A stretch of 64,000 nucleotides of DNA from Desulfobacterales bacterium (GCA_034003325.1 JAVEYW010000008.1:124001-188000), one strand, 5' to 3'. Shown: positions 9,243 through 18,430, counted from the first letter of the stretch. The notes: generated from the sequence alone by a model not told the origin. Numbers and translations: made by a program.

Positions 9243-9515
9243 ATGGTATACTATCTCTCGGCGGAGCGATACCGTCTATCCGCTTCTCAGAAGGAACTCT
9301 TTCCAACCACACAACCGATCGCTCTCCGTTCGGAATTCTCCATTTTTTTTCCGGACGGCCGGCGCGTTTATGAATTTCGCCTTTGGGGAAAAAAACAATC
9401 ACTCGTGGATACCCGAATTTACAATGATCTTAATATTTACAGCTACCTGCGACGCCTGAAGTCCGAAGGCGAAAACATAATGGATTATAAAACCAGATGG
9501 CACTGTTATGGATAA
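9243..9515 (+). CDS. Small hypothetical protein
   Basis: An open frame of 90 codons from the ATG at 9243; it can be extended to a TTG at 9213. The product has no membrane segment and a protein-like composition with an aromatic/basic middle (FPDGRRVYEFRLWGKK) and a tail containing DYKTRW. I do not recognise it. No good ribosome binding site precedes either start, which is the main reason for doubt. It converges on the small membrane-protein gene at 9548-9856. Confidence 0.35.
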   Translation: MVYYLSAERYRLSASQKELFPTTQPIALRSEFSIFFPDGRRVYEFRLWGKKQSLVDTRIYNDLNIYSYLRRLKSEGENIMDYKTRWHCYG

Positions 9516-9547
9516 AAAAAGCGGGGGAGGGAAGATTTTTGTTAGGG

Positions 9548-9856
9548 TTAGGGCGAACTATCTTCTTTTGACAACACTGGGGATACATCGTCCGATGGGG
9601 CGTCCGTATTCGGTTCCCCGCAGCGGTCGGATACGAATGCGCACCCGTTTTGAATCTTCAACAACCGGTCCAACCGATCGTTTGTGGCGCTTATTTTCTT
9701 CACGATGTCATCCAGCCGAACACCGATAACCGCCAGGAAAAAAAACAGGAGGAGAAAGGCGCTCGAGGTCTCCCCCCAATGCAAAAACCTACGCCCTATG
9801 AACAGAATGACCACAAAAATAAGCGCCGTTACAATATATGGATTTTTCGTTATCAT
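9548..9856 (-). CDS. Small membrane protein of unknown function
   Basis: A 102-residue product from the ATG at 9856, preceded by AAGGGGTAGGGAAC. Two hydrophobic helices (about residues 8-20 and 29-45) are followed by an amphipathic segment with heptad-like leucine/isoleucine spacing (VRLDDIVKKISATNDRLDRL) and an acidic, polar tail. This architecture (two helices, then a short coiled coil) is common in uncharacterised inner-membrane proteins. The frame is open to 9925, but the upstream part lacks a ribosome binding site. No partner can be deduced from the neighbours. Confidence 0.5.
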   Translation of the reverse strand: MITKNPYIVTALIFVVILFIGRRFLHWGETSSAFLLLFFFLAVIGVRLDDIVKKISATNDRLDRLLKIQNGCAFVSDRCGEPNTDAPSDDVSPVLSKEDSSP

Positions 9857-10038
9857 GTTCCCTACCCCTTCTTCAGCATTCCGCTTAGACGATATGACAA
9901 CCCAAGTCCTTGATAATTTATTCAAGCATGGTAATATGCTCTAATTGTCACCATACGTGGCCTTAAAGACCTTCCAACGGGCTTATGGTCAACACAAGCC
10001 CCTTCAGAAGGATTTAACACCACCTTCAACCGTTAACA

Positions 10039-10055
10039 GTGTTATTAAGTAACAC
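10039..10055. repeat. Inverted repeat upstream of the panP-like gene
   Basis: GTGTTA (10039-10044), a 5-base spacer and TAACAC (10050-10055) form a perfect operator-like palindrome about 60 bases upstream of the ATG at 10117. No regulator gene is adjacent. Confidence 0.3.
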
Positions 10056-10116
10056 AAAAGCGCCGGGGCCGCAACGATTCGAAGGCCGCCGGACGGCAAT
10101 ACCGCAAAGGCTTCAA

Positions 10117-11769
10117 ATGAACGACAAAATGGGTCCCCTTGTCTCAAAAACACTCGTCGCCGATTGGCAGGCGCTGGAACGCACTTTCCTCAGGCCTGAA
10201 AATGAAGAAGCAAAAAATACCCTCCTCAAATATATGGAACAAATTCTTTTCGGCCTGAACGATTTTCTCAAAGCACACGTTGGAATTACCGAAGAAAAAT
10301 CCCTGAAAGATCTCTCCGAACAATTTTCAGAAACGCGTCTTCCCAAAACCCCGGAAAAAAAACTTGCCGAAGTCATTACCGATTTGGTCCAGGATATCGC
10401 ACCTCACGCCGTCAATGTGGCCTCTCCTTATTTTGTCGGCCACATGACAGCCGCCATCCCTTTTTTTATGGTACATTTAAAGTCCATCACGGCGGCACTG
10501 AATCAAAATGTCGTTAAACTGGAAACTTCAAAAGTCGTCTCCATTCTGGAAAAGCAGATTCTTGCCAAAATCCATCGGTTGGTATTTAATCGGGAGGAGG
10601 CTTTTTATGCCGAGCATGTCCAAAAAACGGAATCCGCGTTGGGTTGTTTCACAGAAGACGGCACCATCGCCAATATTACCGCTCTCTGGGTCGCCCGAAA
10701 TCGTCTTTTTGGGCCCAAGCCCGGGTTTGACGGCATCGAAAAACAAGGTGTGGCAGCCGCTTACAGTGCCTATGACCTGGACCGATGCGTTATCCTTGTT
10801 TCCCGGCTGGGGCATTATTCCCTGAGAAAAGCCGGCGGTATTCTGGGCATCGGCAACGAAAATGTAATCGCCATTGACGTGGATCAAAATCACCACCTCG
10901 ACCTTCAATGCCTTCAAAAAAAGATTCGTCAACTTAAAAATGAAGGGAAGACTCGAATCTTGGCTATCATCGGCATTGCGGGGGCCACGGAAACCGGCAC
11001 GATCGACCCCCTCGAAGCGCTCAGTGAGATAAGCCGCACCTACGGTGTTCATTTTCATATCGACGCGGCATGGGGCGGGCCCACGCTCATGTCCGATAAA
11101 TACCGCCACCTGCTGAAGGGCATCGAATTGGGCGATTCAGTCACCATCGACGGGCACAAACAATTTTATATGCCCATGAGTTGCGGAATGGTTTATTTCA
11201 AGGACCCTCAGGCGCTGGATGCCATCGCTTATCATGCCCGCTATATCAACCGTCCCGGCTCAGTCGATTTAGGCATTAAATCCCTCTCCGGCTCAAGAGA
11301 GGCCAATTCCCTGATTCTCGACAGCGCCCTTAAAATTATGGGAACCAACGGATATGCCCTTTTGATTGATCACGGCATTCGAACCGCACGGGAATTCGCG
11401 GACGAGATCGAACGGCGGGCGGATTTTGAACTGACGACTCCACCAACGCTCAATATTCTCACCTATCGGCTCTATCCCGCCAAGCTCAAACAAGCCTTTG
11501 CCGATCAAAACAAGGCGGGGAAAAAACGGATTTATGACATTCTCAACAACATCAACCGCGATGTACAACGCCACCAGCGGGAAGCGGGAAAAAGTTTTGT
11601 ATCGAGAACCTCGCTTAAAGGGGTTGAACCCTGGGCGGATGAAAGGGTGGTGTTGCGGGTCGTCATTATGAATCCGATGACGGACATTCGAATCCTTCGG
11701 GAAATTTTGGATGAACAGGAAAGGATATACCGCAGAACAGAATCCGGCTATCCCGACATGGATGCCTAA
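10117..11769 (+). CDS. panP: PLP-dependent aspartate 1-decarboxylase, PanP type (glutamate-decarboxylase fold)
   Basis: A 550-residue group II PLP decarboxylase. The lysine that binds PLP is in IDGHKQFYMP (Lys348), and the cofactor aspartate is in HIDAAWGGP upstream. Length and overall pattern match PanP, which makes beta-alanine from aspartate for pantothenate and CoA where the pyruvoyl enzyme PanD is absent. The start is ATG 10117 with AAAGG seven bases upstream; the open frame to 10039 lacks such a site. Glutamate or diaminobutyrate decarboxylases share the fold and are the main alternatives; substrate cannot be proven from sequence reading. It stands alone, followed by the cytidylate-kinase-like gene in the same direction. 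Confidence 0.75.
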   Translation: MNDKMGPLVSKTLVADWQALERTFLRPENEEAKNTLLKYMEQILFGLNDFLKAHVGITEEKSLKDLSEQFSETRLPKTPEKKLAEVITDLVQDIAPHAVNVASPYFVGHMTAAIPFFMVHLKSITAALNQNVVKLETSKVVSILEKQILAKIHRLVFNREEAFYAEHVQKTESALGCFTEDGTIANITALWVARNRLFGPKPGFDGIEKQGVAAAYSAYDLDRCVILVSRLGHYSLRKAGGILGIGNENVIAIDVDQNHHLDLQCLQKKIRQLKNEGKTRILAIIGIAGATETGTIDPLEALSEISRTYGVHFHIDAAWGGPTLMSDKYRHLLKGIELGDSVTIDGHKQFYMPMSCGMVYFKDPQALDAIAYHARYINRPGSVDLGIKSLSGSREANSLILDSALKIMGTNGYALLIDHGIRTAREFADEIERRADFELTTPPTLNILTYRLYPAKLKQAFADQNKAGKKRIYDILNNINRDVQRHQREAGKSFVSRTSLKGVEPWADERVVLRVVIMNPMTDIRILREILDEQERIYRRTESGYPDMDA

Positions 11770-11819
11770 AGGGAATTGCCTTGTTTCACCATACCATTTA
11801 TCTTGCGCATGCGCTGGAT

Positions 11820-11825
11820 TATAAT
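11820..11825 (+). promoter_or_regulatory. Possible -10 element of the cytidylate-kinase-like gene
   Basis: A perfect TATAAT lies 119 bases upstream of the ATG at 11944. The sequence 17 bases further upstream (TTTATC) is only a weak -35 element, so the promoter is tentative. Confidence 0.3.
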
Positions 11826-11943
11826 CTTGCCCTTAATAAATGGGTTCGATAAACCTCTTGAAACAACGGGATATCGAGAATAAGGAATGTTAAATGGTCA
11901 GCACGCCATGCACCGCGATACAATGTCACAAAGGGGGGTAAAT

Positions 11944-12576
11944 ATGGCTGTTATTACAATTGCCAGGCAATTTGGTGCGGGAGGAAGAACGCTGGGAAAA
12001 CAGGTGGCAGACAAACTGGAATACGACCTGATCGACGAGCAAATTGTGGAAGCGATCGCCATGAAAGCCAATGTCTCCGCCGACTGGGTGGAAGCAATCG
12101 CTAAAGAGACCGGCAGCGAAGGTTTTCTGGCGCGTCTGGCCAAAAAACTGGGGCCTTTTCGAAAAGGATATACGGAGGTGGCGATGGAAAAAAAACCGGG
12201 CTATATTGATGGCCACCTCTACATTTCGCTCCTGCATCAGGTAATTCCCCAAATCGCCGCGCAGGATAACGTCGTGATCATCGGCCGCGGGAGTCAATAT
12301 ATTCTTGGGGATCGCCCGAACACCTACCATTTTCTACTGATTGCCGATCTTGAACACCGTGTCGATTTCATGGAAAAGCACTATGACATTCCGCGCAAAC
12401 AGGCGTTGTTCATTGTGGAAAAACAGACCAAACGGCGACTTAACCTGTACCGGTATTTCGATAAAACCGATTACGATCAACCCGATCTGTATCATATGGT
12501 TTTCAACATGAACCGAGTTAAAATGGAAGAAGCCGTCCGGGCGGTGTGTCAGTTGGCAGCCGGTCGCGTTTTTTGA
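11944..12576 (+). CDS. Cytidylate kinase-like family protein
   Basis: A 210-residue protein beginning MAVITIARQFGAGGRTLG, a P-loop of the cytidylate-kinase-like family (GAGGRT), followed by a helical lid region and a conserved IIGRGSQYIL segment near the middle. These proteins are related to Cmk but their nucleotide substrate is generally unknown. The ribosome binding site AAGGGGGG (11931-11938) fixes the ATG at 11944. Its last codons overlap by 28 bases the NhaA remnant on the opposite strand, so the gene is convergent with the Mrp operon. Confidence 0.82.
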   Translation: MAVITIARQFGAGGRTLGKQVADKLEYDLIDEQIVEAIAMKANVSADWVEAIAKETGSEGFLARLAKKLGPFRKGYTEVAMEKKPGYIDGHLYISLLHQVIPQIAAQDNVVIIGRGSQYILGDRPNTYHFLLIADLEHRVDFMEKHYDIPRKQALFIVEKQTKRRLNLYRYFDKTDYDQPDLYHMVFNMNRVKMEEAVRAVCQLAAGRVF

Positions 12577-12698
12577 TTACGAATAATAATGATTAACAGC
12601 ATCAATCCGGTTGCCGCCGAGAGCAAGGAACCCAGAATAACCCCCAGTTTGGAATAATTCAACAATTGAGCATCTGGAAATGAGAGCATGGAAATGAA
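12549..12698 (-). pseudogene. Remnant of the C-terminus of a NhaA Na+/H+ antiporter
   Basis: In the frame ending at the stop at 12549, about 49 residues (FISMLSF...LLNYSKLGVILGSLLSA...) closely follow the last helix region of NhaA. From memory, E. coli NhaA there reads FIASLAF...LINWAKLGILIGS. Upstream of 12698 the resemblance ends abruptly and the frame runs into mrpG. There is no ribosome binding site before the only ATG (12689), and more than 300 residues of NhaA are missing. I read it as a decayed, 5'-deleted nhaA left directly behind the Mrp operon. A functional single-helix peptide is possible but unlikely. Confidence 0.65.
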
Positions 12699-12720
12699 CT
12701 CGGGCTTGGGTTTCGGAGGA

Positions 12721-13101
12721 TCATCCCTCGGCGTCCGGATCCGGTTCAAATTCATGTAAATTGCAATGTCTGGTAAGCCGGCAGTATTCGCCCAGTTCAT
12801 CAATGCGCGTTCGATCCCAGATGCGAATACCGGATCGGTAAGCGGCCCGGCCGATGAGGTGCGCGGAAACGGGCGCGGTGAGCAGCAGAAAACAGATAGC
12901 TGCCAAGGCCCTCAGGGTTACGCCGGTTTCCATGTCGTAAAAAGCCACTCCCAACAGAATGAGCCCGGCACCCATGGTACCGGCCTTGGTGCCGGCATGC
13001 ATCCGGAGCAGGATGTCTGGCAGGCGAAGCACTCCCACCGCCGCCACCAGAGAAAACAGGGCACCGGTCAATATCATCACAGCGGCAATGGCATCGTTCA
13101 T
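12721..13101 (-). CDS. mrpG: Mrp antiporter subunit G
   Basis: A 126-residue MnhG/PhaG-type protein with three hydrophobic helices and the family segment VLRLPDILLRMHAGTKAGT near the N-terminus. It is the last subunit of the seven-component Mrp Na+/H+ antiporter in the inner membrane, and its start overlaps the mrpF stop by four bases. The polar C-terminal tail (about 30 residues) is longer than in many homologues. Confidence 0.9.
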   Translation of the reverse strand: MNDAIAAVMILTGALFSLVAAVGVLRLPDILLRMHAGTKAGTMGAGLILLGVAFYDMETGVTLRALAAICFLLLTAPVSAHLIGRAAYRSGIRIWDRTRIDELGEYCRLTRHCNLHEFEPDPDAEG

Positions 13102-13403
13102 GGTTCCTCCCGCATACCCGGCCGTTTCGCGGCCCGGCGCTCAAGCCAACGAGCCAGTGCCACTGTTCCCAGAAAGGCAACGAGCGCATAGGCGATGGCC
13201 ACGTCCAGCACCGCCGATCTGCGGGTGTATACCGACAAGGCTGCCAGAAAGCCGACAATCAGAACAGAAATAAGGTCGAGCGCCATGATCCGGTCAGCCG
13301 GGTCCGGGCCTCTCACAAGCCGGATTCCGGCCAGAAAAATCCCCACCAGCAGCAATACCAGAGTAACCTGCGCGGCATGATGCAGTAGTTGGTCCATTGT
13401 CAT
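13098..13403 (-). CDS. mrpF: Mrp antiporter subunit F
   Basis: A 101-residue MnhF/PhaF-type protein with three transmembrane helices and the conserved RGPDPADRIMALDL segment in the first loop. It overlaps its neighbours mrpE and mrpG by four bases at each end, which points to translational coupling. It is needed for assembly of the Mrp complex. Confidence 0.92.
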   Translation of the reverse strand: MTMDQLLHHAAQVTLVLLLVGIFLAGIRLVRGPDPADRIMALDLISVLIVGFLAALSVYTRRSAVLDVAIAYALVAFLGTVALARWLERRAAKRPGMREEP

Positions 13404-13873
13404 CGAAACACCTCCAATACGCGCCGCTCGATCCCGTTCTTGATTTCAGCGCGCACCACTTCAATATCATCCATGAACATGACATGGACATAAAGGATCG
13501 ATCTGTCCTCGGAAATATCCAGACTCAATGTGCCGGGTGTCAGAGAAACCAGGTTAGCCACCAATGTGATCTCCATATCCGTTCGGGCATCCAGCGGAAT
13601 GCCGATGATCCCCGGCCGGCTGGTGTGGTACGGTGTGATGACATCCCAGAGCACCCTCAAATTGGAAACCACGAGTTGCCACAAAAAATGAGCGATCAGG
13701 CGCAGCACCTTAGACAACCGGTTGAAATAAGCTTCCTGGCCATATAGAGACCGGGTAACCCACAGAGCAAGATATCCCACGACAAAGCCGGCCACAAAGC
13801 CCCCCAAGGAAAATTCCCCCAATACCGCGGAAAACCCGATAGCCAGGATCGTGTTCAGGATCAACAGGTTCAT
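13400..13873 (-). CDS. mrpE: Mrp antiporter subunit E
   Basis: A 157-residue MnhE/PhaE-type protein. Two N-terminal helices are followed by a cytoplasmic domain with [17 protein letters not shown], a highly characteristic MrpE segment. The subunit supports assembly of the complex. Its four-base overlaps with mrpD and mrpF fit a single polycistronic message. Confidence 0.93.
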   Translation of the reverse strand: MNLLILNTILAIGFSAVLGEFSLGGFVAGFVVGYLALWVTRSLYGQEAYFNRLSKVLRLIAHFLWQLVVSNLRVLWDVITPYHTSRPGIIGIPLDARTDMEITLVANLVSLTPGTLSLDISEDRSILYVHVMFMDDIEVVRAEIKNGIERRVLEVFR

Positions 13874-15372
13874 GGCACTCCCTTTCCCAGAACAGCCTGT
13901 ATATAAAGATCGGGTTGGAGCATAGACTCGGCGGATTTTAAAGCCAGCCGGTAAACCGGTTCAACCCCAAAGCCGATGGCCACAGTCAATAGTACCAGCA
14001 CAGCCACGGGCGCCAGCATCCAGGCCGATGGGCCGTTTAGCGGCAGATCCTGTTTTTCAGCCTGATTCGGTGCAAGTTTCCAAAAGGCCTTGTCCCAGAT
14101 TTTGGTCATGGAATAAGCCGTCAGAAGCCCAACGACAATGGCGACGGTCACAGCAGTGACAGCGCCGACCTCGATGCCTGCCCGAATCAAAATCATTTTG
14201 GCCCAAAAACCGGAAAGCGGCGGAAAACCCGCCAGGGAAAAGGCCGGAATAAAAAAGAGAAAAGCCACCAGCGGCCTGCGGTGATAAAGCCCTCCAAGAT
14301 GATCCAGATCAAAACTGGCGCCGCTGTGCCATATCATGCCGCCTACCAGAAAGAGGGACGCCTTGACAATGATGTGGTGTATCAGGTAAAAAACCGCTCC
14401 TGCCAAGGCCATGGGCGTGAAGAGGGCAAGCCCCAGCACCATATAGCCCACCTGACTGATGATGTGAAACGAGAGAATGCGGCGAATATCTTTATGCGCT
14501 GCGGCGCCCAGAACGCCGCTGGTCATGGTCAACAGGGCCAGAACCAGCAGAACCCGGCAAATGAATGCCGAATCAACGGCAAAGACAAGGGTCGTCAACC
14601 GCATCAAGGCATACACGCCAACCTTGGTCAGAAGCCCGGCAAAAAGGGCCGCCACCGCCGGCGGCAAGGTGTGGTAAGCAGCCGGAAGCCAGAAATAAAG
14701 CGGAAAAATGCCGGCTTTGATGCCGAAAGCCGCCACAAAAAGCATGGCCACCGCTGTCCTCATGCCGACAGGATCCACATGGGCGAGTTTTAAATGGAGG
14801 TCCGCCATGTTGAGGGTTCCGGTCATACCGTAGGTCAGCCCCAGAGCGGTAATGAAAAGCAAGGTGGCAAAAATATTGATCGCCACATACTTGACACCGC
14901 CGTCCAACTGGATGTTTTTCCGCCCCATGACCAGAAGGCCGAAAGAACTCATCAGCATGACCTCGAACCAGACGTAAAGATTGAAAAGATCGGCGGTCAA
15001 AAAGGCGCCCGTGATGCCTGTCAGCAGAATATGCAGCAGCGCATAAAACCCATTGGACACCAGATCGGCGTCTATGCTGCTGCCTGCATAGACGATCGAA
15101 GCAAGTCCGATGATTCCGGTTATAACCACCATGACCGCGGCAAGGGTATCCACTGCCAGACTGATACCAAAAGGCGCGTCCCAAGCCCCCATGCAAACCA
15201 CCTGAATGCCGTTTTGCGCAACCTGGACAAAAAGCGCCACTCCCAGGATCAGGTGCAGTGCGGCTCCTGCCACGGCCAGTTCATGGGCACGCCTGGGATG
15301 CAGCCGCATCCCCATGGCCAAAGCAGCAAACAGCAACGGAACAATGACAACGGATGCCGGCAGGGCGCTCAT
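13870..15372 (-). CDS. mrpD: Mrp antiporter subunit D (proton-translocating, NuoN/NuoM-like)
   Basis: A 500-residue polytopic protein with about 14 helices, homologous to the antiporter-like subunits of complex I. Visible hallmarks are the conserved glutamate in FNLYVWFEVMLMS and the lysine in FGIKAGIFPLYFWLP. It forms one of the ion-translocating modules of Mrp, together with MrpA. It overlaps mrpC and mrpE by four bases. Confidence 0.94.
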   Translation of the reverse strand: MSALPASVVIVPLLFAALAMGMRLHPRRAHELAVAGAALHLILGVALFVQVAQNGIQVVCMGAWDAPFGISLAVDTLAAVMVVITGIIGLASIVYAGSSIDADLVSNGFYALLHILLTGITGAFLTADLFNLYVWFEVMLMSSFGLLVMGRKNIQLDGGVKYVAINIFATLLFITALGLTYGMTGTLNMADLHLKLAHVDPVGMRTAVAMLFVAAFGIKAGIFPLYFWLPAAYHTLPPAVAALFAGLLTKVGVYALMRLTTLVFAVDSAFICRVLLVLALLTMTSGVLGAAAHKDIRRILSFHIISQVGYMVLGLALFTPMALAGAVFYLIHHIIVKASLFLVGGMIWHSGASFDLDHLGGLYHRRPLVAFLFFIPAFSLAGFPPLSGFWAKMILIRAGIEVGAVTAVTVAIVVGLLTAYSMTKIWDKAFWKLAPNQAEKQDLPLNGPSAWMLAPVAVLVLLTVAIGFGVEPVYRLALKSAESMLQPDLYIQAVLGKGVP

Positions 15373-15764
15373 TGCGAAATCTCCTGCGATTTTGAATCCT
15401 TATCTGTTGTGGATGCCACAGGCTCAGCCACCCGCATGGCCTCGCTGTCCACAGTTCCAAGGGTTGCATAAGTCCGGTAGAAAAGAACGAAAATAAAGGA
15501 TATCAGGGCAAATCCAATGACAATCGCGGTCAAAATCAGCGCCTGGGGCAGCGCGTTGGCCAGGGGGCCGGAGGGTAGGGTTTGCCCTTCCGTAATGAGC
15601 GGCGGGGCCAGGTGTCCAATTCGTCCGGCCGTCAGAATCAACAGATTGACGGCATTGCTGGCCAATATCAGGGCAAAAATGAATCGAATCAGGTCACGGC
15701 AGAGCATCAGAAAAAAGCTGACGGCCACCATGGCGCCCACTAGAATTGGAAGCATTAACTCCAT
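15369..15764 (-). CDS. mrpC: Mrp antiporter subunit C (NuoK-like)
   Basis: A 131-residue protein with three helices, related to NuoK of complex I. The conserved pattern AVNLLIL in helix 2 and ALPQALILTAIVIGFA in helix 3 is typical. The start codon abuts the mrpB stop, and the C-terminal tail is polar and variable, as in the family. Confidence 0.93.
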   Translation of the reverse strand: MELMLPILVGAMVAVSFFLMLCRDLIRFIFALILASNAVNLLILTAGRIGHLAPPLITEGQTLPSGPLANALPQALILTAIVIGFALISFIFVLFYRTYATLGTVDSEAMRVAEPVASTTDKDSKSQEISQ

Positions 15765-16166
15765 TTACGCTTCCTCCAGGGATAGAATCAGGGAAAGCAC
15801 TGTACCCAGAACCACCAGAAATACCCCGATATCAAATAGCAGGGGCGTTCCGAGCGAAACCCCCGGGGTCAGGGACCACCAGATGCCGGTCAAAAAGGGT
15901 TTCCCCACGAGCATGGGCAGCACTCCAGTTGTCGAAACCAGAATCAGACCCGCGGCGGCCAGTTGCCGGGGGCCAATCCGCAGCGACTGGTACACCAAAT
16001 TCGGCCCCTCGGCCATGGCAAAAAGCCCGAAGCCGCTGGCTGCCACCAGCGCAGCCGCAAAACCACCGCCGGGCAGATGATGTCCCCGCCACAGCAGGTA
16101 AACGGCAAAAACCAGAATAAGAGCGACCAGCAACCGGATTGCGGTGCTCAGGATGATGGATCGCAT
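15765..16166 (-). CDS. mrpB: Mrp antiporter subunit B
   Basis: A 133-residue MnhB-type membrane protein with four predicted helices and the conserved HHLPGGGFAAAL segment after the first helix. Its start lies 19 bases inside the end of mrpA, indicating coupling. The sequence reads cleanly to the mrpC start with no spacer. Confidence 0.92.
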   Translation of the reverse strand: MRSIILSTAIRLLVALILVFAVYLLWRGHHLPGGGFAAALVAASGFGLFAMAEGPNLVYQSLRIGPRQLAAAGLILVSTTGVLPMLVGKPFLTGIWWSLTPGVSLGTPLLFDIGVFLVVLGTVLSLILSLEEA

Positions 16167-18430
16167 GAACGCCTCCGGCGGATCAGGGCCACGCCGGCAA
16201 TGCCGGCCACAGCCACCACAATGATTTCCCCCATCGTGTCGAAGCTGCGGAAATCAACCAGAATCACATTGACAATGTTGCGGCCGTTCGCCTTTACGAC
16301 ACTTAACGTCTCATAATAGGAGGTGATACTGCGGTCAAGGTGCCCTGCGATAGAGGCCAGCAGCAGGAGGGTCACGACAGTTCCGGCAGCCAGGGCAATG
16401 CCCGCGTTGAAAAGGAGCCGGGAGGGTTTGCTCAGATGCGGGGTCATGGCCGGCAGGCGAAGCAGAACATTAGCGACGATGATCATTGTCAGCGTTTCGA
16501 CCAGCAATTGGGTCAGGGCCGCATCCGGAGCACCGTTCCACAGAAAAATCATGGCGCATCCAGCCCCGATAACGCCGAGTGCGCAAAGAGCCAGCAAACT
16601 TGAACCGGCCAGAAGCAGGACCATCAAGGCCAGAAACATCAGTAAGCAAAGCAGAATTTCAATAACAGCTGCATCCAACACAACGTTCAAGGGCAATCGA
16701 ACCACAACGCCGTTGGTCAAAAGGGTCGCACCGACTCCTGCCACTACCGAAAAGAGGATCACACTCAGATACCGCTGGAGCGAGCCGTTTTGCACCAGGC
16801 GGGTATGCACGACGGCCAGAGCCGACGTCATGTAAAGCATACGGTCATAGATTTGAGAGCCTGTGATTGGCTGGTTCTGCTTGATAAGTCCGGATGCTTT
16901 ACGCAGCCGTTGCCGGCCGGCATACCCGATAACGCCCAGCGCCAGGGTTAGGGCGCTGAGAAGTAGCGGATCATTGAAGCCATAAAAAATTTTCAGGTGA
17001 ATATCCTCTGCTTTGGGATAAAACGCCTGAACAGCCGGTTCCACCATATGACGGCCCACCCAGTCCGGGAATAGACCGAAGATAACACCCAGAAATCCCA
17101 AAACCAATGGACCGATCCACATCGCGACCCCGGCCTCTGCCGGCCTCCCGGAAGGCGCCTTCAAAGGGCCGGTAAAAACCTGCAGGAAAAAAATACCCGT
17201 CACCGAAGTCATCAGGGCATTGGATACAAGGGCCGCTAAGGTGGCAAACTGTGGGAACATCTCTTCGGTCAAGGCACCTTTGTACATGATTTCTTTGCCG
17301 ATAAAGCCGAAAAAAAGTGGGAAACCGGCCATGGAAAGGGCCGCGGCAGCGGTGGCAACAGCGGTGATCGGCATAGTCCGCCACAGTCCCCCGATCTGGG
17401 TCAGCAGCCGAGTACCGGTCTGGTAGTCCAGAGTTCCCACAATCATAAAGAGTGCAGATTTATACAGGGCATGAACCATCAGAAAAGTGACGGCCGCAGT
17501 CAGGGTCGGGGTGCTTCGGCCGCCAAGGAACATCGTCATGATCCCCAGCGCCATAACAGTGGTGTAGGCCAGCATGCGCTTTAAATCCTCCTGCCCGATC
17601 GCCAGGATGGCACCCCATAACGCCGTAATACCCCCGATGGTCACCAGTGTCTGCATCCAGACCGGTGTGCAGCCCAGCACCGGATGCAGCCGTGCCAGCA
17701 GATAGATGCCGGCCTTGACCATGGTGGCCGAATGCAGAAAGGCGCTGATCGGGGTGGGTGCCGCCATGGCGTTGGGCAGCCAAAAGTGAAAGGGAAACTG
17801 AGCGGATTTAGTAAATGCACCGGCAAATATCAAAACCAGCACCGGCAGGTAAAGCGGGTGGCTACGGATGACGTCGGCCTGCGGAATGAGATCCGCGATG
17901 CTGTAGCTACCGGCGATATGCCCCAGCAGCAAAATACCCACCAGCAGGGCCAATCCGCCCGCACCCGTTACCAGCAGGGCCTGACGGGCGTTATAGCGGG
18001 CCTCGGGCCTTTCGTTTTCAAATCCGATAAGCAGATAGGAAGAAAGGGTCGTCAGTTCCCAGAAAACAAACATGGCCAGCAGATTGTCCATCAACACGAG
18101 CCCCAGCATCGCGAGCATGAAAATGGAAATCAATACATAAAACCATTTGAGCTTCGGATGACTTCCCAGATATTCACCAGCAAAGACATAGACCGCTGTG
18201 CCCACCAGGCTGATAATCATGACAAACAGCAGGCTCAAGCCGTCGATGGCCAGCGACAGACTCACACCCAAACTGGGAATCCAGTCCAGGGCAAGATCAA
18301 TCCGGCCGCCCGAAGCCATTGTCGGAACCAGGGATGCAGCAGCCAGAAAAATCGAAAACGGCAGCAGCGCCGACCACCATCCGATGGCCGGGGGATGCGC
18401 GTATCCACGGGTTTCGGTATGAATGCCCAT
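16148..18430 (-). CDS. mrpA: Mrp antiporter subunit A (NuoL-like)
   Basis: A 760-residue protein, near the usual length for MrpA. The N-terminal two thirds are NuoL-like, with the key glutamate in FWELTTLSSYL, the lysines in FTKSAQFPFHFWLP and the following broken helices. The C-terminal third carries the DUF4040/MrpB-like helices characteristic of group 1 MrpA. It is the largest ion-translocating subunit, and the operon order A-B-C-D-E-F-G is canonical. Start chosen at ATG 18430; the frame opens three bases earlier at a TTG. Mrp exports Na+ against proton uptake and so manages pH and sodium. Confidence 0.94.
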   Translation of the reverse strand: MGIHTETRGYAHPPAIGWWSALLPFSIFLAAASLVPTMASGGRIDLALDWIPSLGVSLSLAIDGLSLLFVMIISLVGTAVYVFAGEYLGSHPKLKWFYVLISIFMLAMLGLVLMDNLLAMFVFWELTTLSSYLLIGFENERPEARYNARQALLVTGAGGLALLVGILLLGHIAGSYSIADLIPQADVIRSHPLYLPVLVLIFAGAFTKSAQFPFHFWLPNAMAAPTPISAFLHSATMVKAGIYLLARLHPVLGCTPVWMQTLVTIGGITALWGAILAIGQEDLKRMLAYTTVMALGIMTMFLGGRSTPTLTAAVTFLMVHALYKSALFMIVGTLDYQTGTRLLTQIGGLWRTMPITAVATAAAALSMAGFPLFFGFIGKEIMYKGALTEEMFPQFATLAALVSNALMTSVTGIFFLQVFTGPLKAPSGRPAEAGVAMWIGPLVLGFLGVIFGLFPDWVGRHMVEPAVQAFYPKAEDIHLKIFYGFNDPLLLSALTLALGVIGYAGRQRLRKASGLIKQNQPITGSQIYDRMLYMTSALAVVHTRLVQNGSLQRYLSVILFSVVAGVGATLLTNGVVVRLPLNVVLDAAVIEILLCLLMFLALMVLLLAGSSLLALCALGVIGAGCAMIFLWNGAPDAALTQLLVETLTMIIVANVLLRLPAMTPHLSKPSRLLFNAGIALAAGTVVTLLLLASIAGHLDRSITSYYETLSVVKANGRNIVNVILVDFRSFDTMGEIIVVAVAGIAGVALIRRRRSCDPSS

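Noticed and set aside
9541..9556. Telomere-like GTTAGGGTTAGGG at the end of the small membrane-protein gene
   Set aside because: Only two units, in a short stretch at the gene end; no array and no functional context.
12721..18430. Reading the Mrp genes as part of a respiratory complex I or a hydrogenase
   Set aside because: MrpE, MrpF, MrpG and the full A-to-G order are present and no nuo or hydrogenase catalytic subunits are adjacent.
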